Assembly: GCA_028711675.1 (NCBI GenBank)
Contig: JAQTRT010000096.1
Span: forward strand, 1 to 9,885
Reading direction: 5' to 3'
DNA from: a bacterium
Lineage (GTDB): Bacteria; Spirochaetota; JAHITG01
Length of the DNA stretch: 9,885 bases
Part shown: one piece after another, positions 1 to 6,182 of the stretch
Layout of the letters: each line of letters begins with the position of its first letter
Numbering within the stretch: position 1 is the first letter of the stretch
Program-made: the position numbers and the translations under genes
The notes under the pieces: model-generated
Databases searched by the model: none
Seen by the model: the letters and a program-made list of their open reading frames with translations, nothing else
Told to the model about the DNA's origin: nothing

Positions 1-210
1 AGATGAACGTGAATTTTATCAATTACTTGATTATAAAGATGATGTGGATTTAGTTGACAAATTAAATAAATGGGAGTATTATTACAATTATGATAGACCG
101 CATATTTCACATAATGGAAAAACACCACATGAAATTATGAAGGCTCTTTTAGAAAAGACGTGAAATAGTCTAAGAGGGTATGAAGTATTACACTTTTCCG
201 TAATTACACA
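1..210 (+). mobile_element. Right end of an IS481-type insertion sequence
   Basis: This is the 3' part of a transposase gene followed by 47 bases of AT-rich noncoding DNA. The likely IS terminus is at about 210, where the sequence reads TAATTACACA. IS481/IS3-type elements commonly end in TGT...ACA, so an ACA end on this side fits. The boundary is also set from the other side: from base 211 the DNA reads directly as codons of an unrelated gene (AbiEii tail). The other end, the opposite inverted repeat and any target-site duplication lie outside the window. Whether the element is intact or a remnant cannot be told. The exact terminal base is inferred. Confidence 0.7.
2..163 (+). CDS. IS481-family transposase, C-terminal tail (partial)
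   Basis: This reading frame is open from the left edge and codes for 53 residues before TGA at 161-163. It starts DEREFYQLLDYKDDVDLV and later contains YYNYDRPHISHNGKTPHEI. This matches the tail of IS481-type DDE integrase/transposases (rve core plus the following YNYxRPHxxxxGKTPxE segment). In that family the catalytic glutamate of the DDE triad lies just upstream of the DEREFYQ-like segment, so it should be just outside the window. By hand count the fragment is about 28% G+C (46 of 162), far below the neighbouring chromosomal genes, which agrees with foreign origin. Its role would be cut-and-paste or copy-out transposition of the element. Activity cannot be judged from the tail. Confidence 0.85.
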   Translation, partial: DEREFYQLLDYKDDVDLVDKLNKWEYYYNYDRPHISHNGKTPHEIMKALLEKT

Positions 211-518
211 AAAGGCAGGGACTTTTACGACCTCATGTTTTTTTAAACCGGAAAATCATTCCGGAACTGGACCTTTTCATCAATGCGGTCAGGCAGACCC
301 ATCCTGACAGAAAGATCAATGACCTGAATGACCTTCTGGTTTGGGTGGAAAAAAAGATCAGAAGCATGGACGGAAAAAAAGTGGCAGGCGATCTGGAACC
401 ATTTTTGTTAAAAACCGGGGAAACGGGTCTTGTGAACAGAAAGAATCTTCTGCTTTTTCTGGATCAATACAGGAATACCCTTGGTGAAACCCTGGTCTCC
501 AAAAAGTCAAAGACTTAG
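211..518 (+). pseudogene. AbiEii/AbiGii-type nucleotidyltransferase toxin, C-terminal remnant with frameshift
   Basis: Directly after the IS end the DNA reads KGRDFYDLMF, then after a one-base frame change LNRKIIPELDLFINAVRQTH and on to a TAG at 516-518, about 101 residues in all. The KGRDFYDL(x)FFL motif followed by an alpha-helical tail with a DLEPFL-like segment is characteristic of the nucleotidyl transferase AbiEii/AbiGii family (PF08843). That family is the toxin of type IV AbiE-like toxin-antitoxin or phage-abortive-infection pairs. The catalytic N-terminal nucleotidyltransferase half is missing, so this piece cannot be functional. The run of seven T at 238-244 leads to TAA in the upstream frame; an eighth T would join both parts. 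No antitoxin gene is visible; it would normally lie upstream, beyond the IS. Confidence 0.72.
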
Positions 519-597
519 GATTGTTATATTGATTCTTACTTAATATTTGAATATTAATATTGAAAATAAAATAATTTATACTATATTTAATTCAATA
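519..597 (+). promoter_or_regulatory. AT-rich promoter region of the 598-3288 gene pair
   Basis: Seventy-nine bases, almost all A/T, separate the toxin remnant from the first exported-protein gene. A TATACT (-10 like) lies at 577-582 with TTAATA at 554-559 (17-base spacer). An alternative is TTGAAA at 560-565 with TATATT at 582-587 (16-base spacer). Either would start transcription within about 4-9 bases of the ATG at 598. There is no Shine-Dalgarno sequence. The hexamer AATATT occurs three times (542-547, 550-555, 556-561). AT-rich DNA gives such matches easily, so the exact boxes are tentative. Confidence 0.4.
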
Positions 598-1203
598 ATG
601 AAAAAAATATATTTTGCCGCTCTTCTGTCTGTTCTCAATATCTGTTCCGGATATTCTTATTCCTATAAACCCGGATTGCCCGTGAATATTTATCTGAATA
701 GTGGTATATTTCAGGGAAAGACATATTATACTCCCTCCTGCTGGCAGGGGGATATTATGTGCATCAGTTATGCTGAAACATGCTCCAACAATCCGAATTC
801 TTCCCCTTCATGCATTAAAATTGATTATATTTTCACTAACCAGTCTGTCATGAACTGGATAGGCATCAACTGGTCATTCCCTTCCTATAACTGGGGGGAC
901 ATAGACGCCGGGCTGGATCTTACCGGTGCCAGCCGCGTGACTTTTTTCGCACGCGGTGAAAAAGGACAGGAGACCATAGCTGTTAAATTCGGGGGGAACT
1001 TCGGATTGTTCCCGGATTCAACAGATGTGATCGCGGGCCCCATCACTCTGACAAAGGAATGGAAACAATATGAAATCCCCATACAGGAGGAGGACCTGAC
1101 CCATATCAGTATGGGTTTTGGCCTGATGATGTTCAGGAAAGATTATAAGAACAGGAAATTAAAAAAAGCAACGGTATATCTTGATGATATCATTATTGAC
1201 TGA
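598..1203 (+). CDS. Exported single-domain beta-sandwich protein, putative carbohydrate-binding (paralogue A)
   Basis: The 201-aa protein begins MKKIYFAALLSVLNICSGYS, a short basic start plus hydrophobic stretch that reads as a signal peptide. I chose ATG 598 over an upstream in-frame TTG at 547 because only 598 gives a normal signal peptide. The mature part is one domain of about 170 residues shared with the 1219-3288 and 6815-6183 products. It has a Y-x-PS-x-W-x-G segment, a Cys pair spaced by nine residues (C62, C72) flanking an NP motif, then W-x-GI-x-W, NWG, LTGA, FFARGEKG, LT-EW-YEI and a final YLDD. This pattern resembles the CBM-like, galactose-binding-fold domains of secreted carbohydrate-active proteins; sugar binding is inferred. 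It departs from its paralogues in having Cys instead of Gly in the PSGW segment. No catalytic domain is present. It lies 15 bases upstream of the next gene, probably in the same transcript. Confidence 0.72.
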   Translation: MKKIYFAALLSVLNICSGYSYSYKPGLPVNIYLNSGIFQGKTYYTPSCWQGDIMCISYAETCSNNPNSSPSCIKIDYIFTNQSVMNWIGINWSFPSYNWGDIDAGLDLTGASRVTFFARGEKGQETIAVKFGGNFGLFPDSTDVIAGPITLTKEWKQYEIPIQEEDLTHISMGFGLMMFRKDYKNRKLKKATVYLDDIIID

Positions 1204-1218
1204 TATATCCGGAACATT

Positions 1219-3288
1219 ATGAAAAAAATGAAATTGTTTATTGTGATTGCGGCAGTACTATTTTATCCCTTATTTGTGTGCGGTCATGAAACAAAGAAAA
1301 CGGAATTTCCTTTCTTCCTTTACAGGGATTACGGCGTATCCGGTTCTGTGCATTATTCTCCCAGCGGCTGGATGGGGCATCAATACTCGCTCCGCTTATG
1401 GGGGAACTGCCGTGAGAATCCGTATTCCGGCCAGACCTGCATTAAAATCGTTTATGATCCTTCAATTGTGGATTCCAAAAAGAGCTGGGCCGGCATATAC
1501 TGGCTCCATCCGGCCAATAACTGGGGAATTGTGCCAGATGCGGGTTATAACCTGACAGGTGCCGTAAAATTTGTTTTTCATGCCTGCGGCGCGAAAGGGG
1601 ATGAGATCATTAATTTTTTTATAGGCGGTGTAACGGGAAAACACGGCGATTCCGGGAGCAGCGGGACACTGCCTGTCACGCTGAAGCCGAAATGGCAGAA
1701 ATTCGAGATCAAGCTTGACGCTGTGAACCTGACCAATATTATCGGCGGGTTTGGTTTTTCCGTGGCCAAGGAGTTCAATCCTGAAAAAATTGTTTTTTAC
1801 CTTGATGATATGTATTATGAGGGCCGGGAAGGGCAAAAGAAGGAAGCTGCTGATCCGGAAGCAAAATCCGGTCCGGCTGGTCCAAAAACCAAACCCGCTG
1901 ACGAGAAAGGCAGGCTCCTCCGGTATCTGTCATCCGTTGAATCCCGGAATACCGGCCTTTATGAAAGCTACCAGAATACAGCCTGTTCCATCGAAGATAT
2001 GCGGTTCATCAGCGAAATACCCTTAATGCGGACGGAAAACGGATACCTGGACAACCTGGGGTTTCTTTACGATAATGCCTTATGCCTCATGGCCCTGATG
2101 GATACGGGGGAATTGGCCAAAGCAGAAAAGCTGCTGGAAGTTTTTCAGGATAATTTTTTTATGAACAAGAACGGGCTGTCCGGCCTGTATAATGCCTACT
2201 ATATCGGAAATCATGATTATTTTTTTTACACGAAACCCGAAAAATACAATTTGCTGGTCATGGGCCTGGACGGGAACCGGATCTATTTCAAATCCAATAT
2301 ATTTATCGGCCTGGCAGCCCAGTATCATTATTCTTATACTTCATCACCGGCCTTCCTCGATTTTATCATGAAGATATACCGATGGACCGAGAAGATCAGG
2401 TGCATCGTCCTGCCAAACGAAACAGACGGGCCTTTAGCCATGGGATACGGACCGGGCCTTGAAGCGGAAAGGATCTTTTTAACGGAAAACATCCTGGACC
2501 ATTATGCTTTTCTTAAAATCCTGATCACCATGATGGAGACCGGGGATAAGAATGTTGTATCGGCCGCGGAAAGGAACAATGTCTCCCTGGAAGCCGTAGA
2601 ACAGAAACGGAACAATATTTTATACTGGATCAAGTATGAGGCCTTTAATGAACGGGGAACATTCAACCGCGGTGCGACAGGCCCTGACGTGAACGGGGAT
2701 TATGCCATCGACACCGTAGAGGCCTTGGATGTCAATACAGCCGGCATCCTGGCATTAGGCCCGCAGGAACTTATGAATATCGGGACCGATCCGTACAGCC
2801 TGATGGAAACCATTGAGAAAAAATTCAAGGTCAGCGTTAAAGTAAAAGGACAGACCTATTCAGGATTTGATTTCACGACCACACTCGGTTATCATTTAAA
2901 GCGTTCCCGTCCCATGATCTGGTGGGAGGGTACGGCCCAGATGTGCCTTTGCTGCAGGATCATGGCGCAGTATGCCTCCTCCCAGGGCCAGGCCGATCTT
3001 GCCGAACAATACAACAGGAAGTACAGGTTTTATCTCAAACAGATGGACTTATTTTCACGGAATGCCGTAAGGTCACCCTGGACGGCTCTGCCTTATGTAT
3101 CCGAACTGGTGGATAAAAATACGATCCTTTATTCCTTCAATGACTTGTGGAGCATACCCAGGGGACGGACCGATCAGAATGCCGTGACAGGGAAAAAAGA
3201 GCCCCGTTACGTGATTTCCTTATCAAGTACATTATGGCGGTACTTTGCAGCGACGGGATTGAATCCTTTATTGTTTTTTCCCCGTTAG
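1219..3288 (+). CDS. Exported two-domain protein: CBM-like domain plus probable (alpha/alpha)-barrel glycan-active domain (paralogue B)
   Basis: The 689-aa protein has a signal peptide at about residues 1-22 (MKKMKLFIVIAAVLF...). The mature N-terminal domain, about 28-201, is the same domain as in the neighbouring exported proteins: PSGWMG, C64 and C74 around NPYSG, W-x-GI-x-W, NNWG, NLTGA, final YLDDMYYE. A charged Pro/Lys/Glu/Ala-rich linker follows (about 202-232). The large C-terminal part (about 233-689) is mostly helical and has signs of an (alpha/alpha)6 toroid: a hairpin-like YDNALCLMALMDTGELAKAE around 284-303, DVNGDYAIDTVEALD near 490-504, and WWEGTAQ at 568-574. These resemble six-hairpin glycosidases or polysaccharide lyases; D285 and E570 are candidate acidic residues, but I cannot name a family or substrate. 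Start ATG 1219 has only a weak GGA seven bases upstream and probably depends on the upstream gene. A lipoprotein reading (FVC-G near residue 21) is possible but the lipobox is poor. Confidence 0.7.
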   Translation: MKKMKLFIVIAAVLFYPLFVCGHETKKTEFPFFLYRDYGVSGSVHYSPSGWMGHQYSLRLWGNCRENPYSGQTCIKIVYDPSIVDSKKSWAGIYWLHPANNWGIVPDAGYNLTGAVKFVFHACGAKGDEIINFFIGGVTGKHGDSGSSGTLPVTLKPKWQKFEIKLDAVNLTNIIGGFGFSVAKEFNPEKIVFYLDDMYYEGREGQKKEAADPEAKSGPAGPKTKPADEKGRLLRYLSSVESRNTGLYESYQNTACSIEDMRFISEIPLMRTENGYLDNLGFLYDNALCLMALMDTGELAKAEKLLEVFQDNFFMNKNGLSGLYNAYYIGNHDYFFYTKPEKYNLLVMGLDGNRIYFKSNIFIGLAAQYHYSYTSSPAFLDFIMKIYRWTEKIRCIVLPNETDGPLAMGYGPGLEAERIFLTENILDHYAFLKILITMMETGDKNVVSAAERNNVSLEAVEQKRNNILYWIKYEAFNERGTFNRGATGPDVNGDYAIDTVEALDVNTAGILALGPQELMNIGTDPYSLMETIEKKFKVSVKVKGQTYSGFDFTTTLGYHLKRSRPMIWWEGTAQMCLCCRIMAQYASSQGQADLAEQYNRKYRFYLKQMDLFSRNAVRSPWTALPYVSELVDKNTILYSFNDLWSIPRGRTDQNAVTGKKEPRYVISLSSTLWRYFAATGLNPLLFFPR

Positions 3289-3304
3289 GAGCCTTCTCAG
3301 ACCA

Positions 3305-5395
3305 TCATTTAAGCCCGATATCCGTGGTCTTTATCCGGTATAAATAATCCTGACCGGTACAGATAAAAATATCAGAATCGCTGACCAGGCCTGTTTTTAT
3401 ATCCGGCAAATATTGTGAAGTTAATTCTATCCCCCACTGATTTAATACGGTTATTCCATCCTTGAGCAGGAGGATGATGTCACTGTTGCGCCACAGGTAA
3501 GGCGGACTGACGGGGGAAGCGGATAAACTGATATTCCAATTGATCTTTCCCAGGGAAGCATCGATGGAGTACAGTTGACCCCCGGATACGACTAGTATAA
3601 CCGAGTTCATCGGCCCCTGATTCATGGATTCAGGCGACCGGGGCAGGGAGCATTCCCAGAGCATCGATCCTGTCCCCTGCTGCAGTGCGATAAGGCTTCT
3701 TCCGGCAGTATATATGATATTGTCTCCCAAAGCGAGCAGAGGGACATTGCTGTTAAGGTCTGTCAGTTCCTTTGAATAATTGACTCTGGCATCCGTCAGG
3801 CTGATCGAATAAAGGGTGCCCTTTTCCGTGAACAGGAAGAGTACTGAATTATTTAATACAGGGGTTTGCGAAACAGCGCCGTCCAGCTGTATCTGCCATT
3901 TCCTGTCCCCGGTTGCCATATCAAGAGCCTGAAGCAGTCCCTTGTTATTACACACGATGACCAGGTCCTGATAAAAAACAGGAACAGGCTGCCGGAGGAC
4001 ACCTGTTGACAGGCCCCATGATACCTTATTCTTATTATAATCATAGGCATAGAACTGGCTGTTGTCGTACCCGATGAAGAATGTCTTGTTCCATATACCG
4101 ATAGAGCTGATCCTGTTCTGCGGTCTGTAGAACTGGACGGTGTTCATGAATATACCGGGATCAAGAATGGTCTCCCAGGTCCCCGTTGCGGTGTTTAATG
4201 TATATATCGGACCGTCCTTATCAAGGAACATGATATGATCTTTAACCGAATAAAACTGTTTAAAATTGATCCCCTTATTATTCAAATTAAATATTTGCGT
4301 GTAAGATAATCCTTTCCGGGGAATAAGGTTCAGCGGTTCAGGATGATCGGACGCGGAATTTCTTATATCAACTTCCTTCGGCAGGTAACGGGGATGCGTG
4401 ACCAGCAGTTTTGGGTATGTCTTTTCCGGGGCCAATTCAAAATAAGGCGTATGCCCGATATTTTTTTTCTGCCGGTATATACTGCAGTTTTCCTGTGAAC
4501 TGAGCACGGTGAACGGCAGGCAGCTGTCGAACCGGGCAATGACCTGCGCCTCATTGATCATATCAAAAGAGACCTGCGCGCCCTGTCCGGAAAGACGGGT
4601 AACGCCTTCAGAAGTCAGGAACAAGCTCTCCTTTCCTTTGATATAATACTGGTTTGTTCCCGTGACAGCTTTTACAGTACCTTCTTCCACGGAAAGCACG
4701 ATCGAACCGTCTGTCTTCTGTACAGCGAAAGTGGTACCGGTAATTTTAAATACAGCCGGGCCGGCGTAAATAATCAGGGGTTTTTGGGACGCTGATTTAA
4801 CAACATGCCCGTACAGAGTTCCGTTCAGCAGGGTGACTTCAAATGCTTTTTTCCCCTGGATCTCGATACGGGTATCTTTTTCAAGTAATATCACCTTTTC
4901 CGTGTTGATCTGGAACTGGCATAAAGTTTTTACCCGGATATCCATCTTTTTCTTCAGGCTGTATCTGAATTTTTTATCCTGAAAAAAAGGTTTTTGATCA
5001 ATAAAAACGGAATTTGAAATTTTTGTTATGATCAGGCTGTCCGGCTGATAAAATGAAAAGAACAATATCCCGGCAATAACAAGAAGACCGGCCAGATTAA
5101 GGACCGGCCGCAGCCTGAATCCGGCCAGCTGTATCTTAAGAAACCCGATCATTGTGATAAAATAGTTATGATGTTCTTTCCCCCGGGCTTGTTCATAAAT
5201 GAGCGCAAAACGGTCGGGGGATACAAGCCCCGATGGTTTATCAACATGCTGCCGGGCTTTGATGAACCGGGCGAATTTTTTCCGGCAGGCAGGACATTTA
5301 TTCACATGAGACCGGACCTTCATTCTCTGACCAGCCGGTAAGGCATCCAGCGCCAGTAAAATAAGCTGGGATGTCATATTACAGGACGTCTTCAT
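3305..5395 (-). CDS. Transmembrane anti-sigma factor with zinc-binding motif, FecR-like, PEGA-like and PQQ/beta-propeller sensor domains
   Basis: The 696-aa product has, in order: an N-terminal anti-sigma zinc motif H30-x3-C34-x2-C37 (HVNKCPAC), typical of ZAS/zf-HC2 anti-sigma factors; a single membrane helix at about 97-116; a FecR-like stretch at about 150-265 (FKITGTTFAV, LSVEEGTVKAV); a PEGA-like segment at about 290-343 (IGHTPYFELAPEKTYPKLLV); and a beta-propeller-like C-terminus at about 365-690 with repeats such as LQALDMATGDRKWQIQLDGA and LYSIDASLGKINWNISLSAS, characteristic of PQQ-type repeats. The zinc motif should be cytoplasmic and hold the sigma factor, and everything after the helix periplasmic. 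ATG 5395 has a strong AAAGGAGG five bases upstream, and the gene overlaps the sigma stop by 17 bases, indicating coupled translation. FecR-like domains sense or transmit extracytoplasmic signals; the ligand is unknown. The gene ends 16 bases from the convergent gene at 3288. Confidence 0.85.
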   Translation of the reverse strand: MKTSCNMTSQLILLALDALPAGQRMKVRSHVNKCPACRKKFARFIKARQHVDKPSGLVSPDRFALIYEQARGKEHHNYFITMIGFLKIQLAGFRLRPVLNLAGLLVIAGILFFSFYQPDSLIITKISNSVFIDQKPFFQDKKFRYSLKKKMDIRVKTLCQFQINTEKVILLEKDTRIEIQGKKAFEVTLLNGTLYGHVVKSASQKPLIIYAGPAVFKITGTTFAVQKTDGSIVLSVEEGTVKAVTGTNQYYIKGKESLFLTSEGVTRLSGQGAQVSFDMINEAQVIARFDSCLPFTVLSSQENCSIYRQKKNIGHTPYFELAPEKTYPKLLVTHPRYLPKEVDIRNSASDHPEPLNLIPRKGLSYTQIFNLNNKGINFKQFYSVKDHIMFLDKDGPIYTLNTATGTWETILDPGIFMNTVQFYRPQNRISSIGIWNKTFFIGYDNSQFYAYDYNKNKVSWGLSTGVLRQPVPVFYQDLVIVCNNKGLLQALDMATGDRKWQIQLDGAVSQTPVLNNSVLFLFTEKGTLYSISLTDARVNYSKELTDLNSNVPLLALGDNIIYTAGRSLIALQQGTGSMLWECSLPRSPESMNQGPMNSVILVVSGGQLYSIDASLGKINWNISLSASPVSPPYLWRNSDIILLLKDGITVLNQWGIELTSQYLPDIKTGLVSDSDIFICTGQDYLYRIKTTDIGLK

Positions 5396-5942
5396 TAAAT
5401 CCTCCTTTACGCAATTTCAGTTCCAGGGAACCAAGGGCTTTTTCCAGCTGGTACATAATGACCCTTTCCGATTTATCAGTGACATCCGAGATCTCCTTAT
5501 GGCTCATCCCCTGGAAATATCTCATGACCACCAGTTCCCTTGTATCCCCTTCAAGCGATTCCAGCGCCTCCAGCAGGAAGGCGACGAGTTCGTTCTTCAT
5601 GTATTCCTTTTCAATGTCTATTCTGTGGTCCCTGGCACGGCTGATGTAACTTTCCCCGTCCCTTACCTCCGGCTTTTTTATCTTAAAAAAGTCGACGCAT
5701 TGATTATGGGCGATCGTATAAAGCCAGTTCTTGAAATTTACGGTCTCTTTCAGGTCAGGGAGTTTTAAATATGTTTTTATAAAGATCTTATCAACAAGAT
5801 CCAGGATCGTGTCATCCTCGGAATAACATAAATATCTTCTCACATAAGAATATATCATGTCCTTATAACGGTGATATAATTCCCTGAAGAGATGCTCTCC
5901 TCTGGTCTTCTTGTATTCAGTAAGCAGATCCTGGTCAGACAT
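5379..5942 (-). CDS. ECF-type RNA polymerase sigma-70 family factor
   Basis: From ATG 5942 the product is 187 aa, the usual ECF size. Region 2 covers about residues 17-90 (LFRELYHRYKDMIYSYVRRY, then FKNWLYTIAHNQCVDFFKIK, the classic region 2.3-2.4 pattern). Region 4 covers about 122-176, with a helix-turn-helix at MSHKEISDVTDKSERVIMYQ (146-165). It would direct RNA polymerase to a small set of promoters when released by the anti-sigma factor encoded next. The frame stays open up to a GTG at 6059, adding 39 residues. I reject this longer form because the predicted transcription start is near 6059, the extra stretch does not align with ECF proteins, and MSDQDLLTEY is a normal ECF start. There is no Shine-Dalgarno sequence before 5942. 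Its target promoters are not identified. Confidence 0.88.
   Translation of the reverse strand: MSDQDLLTEYKKTRGEHLFRELYHRYKDMIYSYVRRYLCYSEDDTILDLVDKIFIKTYLKLPDLKETVNFKNWLYTIAHNQCVDFFKIKKPEVRDGESYISRARDHRIDIEKEYMKNELVAFLLEALESLEGDTRELVVMRYFQGMSHKEISDVTDKSERVIMYQLEKALGSLELKLRKGGFNEDVL
5396..5406 (-). promoter_or_regulatory. Strong ribosome binding site of the anti-sigma gene
   Basis: On the minus strand the sequence reads AAAGGAGGATTTA directly before ATG 5395. This is a near-perfect Shine-Dalgarno sequence inside the last codons of the sigma gene, with a five-base spacer. It decides the start at 5395 over the Met at residue 7 and would let ribosomes finishing the sigma gene re-initiate. Confidence 0.8.
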
Positions 5943-6065
5943 ATTATTAAGATGACCGCTGGTCTCCCGGAAGATCAGACCGGAAAGGACATAAGAAGCG
6001 GAAAACAATCCTATCTGCTGCAGGAGCAATTTAATTGATAATGGGAAGGTCAGCATCACTGGTAT

Positions 6066-6094
6066 ATTATGATATAATTTAATTTTAATGTCAA
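6066..6094 (-). promoter_or_regulatory. Sigma-70-type promoter of the sigma/anti-sigma operon
   Basis: On the minus strand a perfect TTGACA (-35, plus positions 6094-6089) is followed after exactly 17 bases by CATAAT (-10, 6071-6066), five of six to TATAAT. Transcription would start near 6059, giving a leader of about 115 bases before ATG 5942. The match to housekeeping consensus suggests basal expression of the pair by the main sigma factor rather than purely by autoregulation. Confidence 0.72.
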
Positions 6095-6128
6095 GTAGGG
6101 CATCTGTTAATTATTCCGGTTCATTGAA

Positions 6129-6167
6129 TCCGGGGGAAGCGGCCGGATGGGCCGTACTCCCGCCGGA
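6129..6167 (-). terminator. Strong GC-rich hairpin between paralogue C and the sigma operon
   Basis: Arms at 6129-6139 and 6157-6167 pair over 11 positions (one C-C mismatch, one G-T). They enclose a perfect inner stem CGGCC/GGCCG (6140-6144 with 6150-6154) with a five-base loop. It lies just after the stop of the 6815-6183 gene and before the sigma promoter. No T run follows on the minus strand, so it is not a textbook Rho-independent terminator. It may protect the 3' end of the mRNA or act in Rho-dependent termination. Confidence 0.5.
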
Positions 6168-6182
6168 CTCATTTCATCCCCG

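Noticed and set aside
547..597. Earlier start (TTG 547) for the first exported protein
   Set aside because: It would put 17 polar residues before the signal peptide and lies within the proposed promoter; ATG 598 gives a normal signal sequence.
1201..1230. GGAAC upstream of ATG 1219 as an ECF sigma -35 element
   Set aside because: It lies only a few bases before the start codon, leaving no room for a -10 box and transcription start; it more likely serves as a weak ribosome site.
5943..6059. N-terminal extension of the sigma factor starting at GTG 6059
   Set aside because: The predicted transcription start falls at about the same base, there is no ribosome site, and the 39 extra residues do not resemble ECF sigma N-termini.
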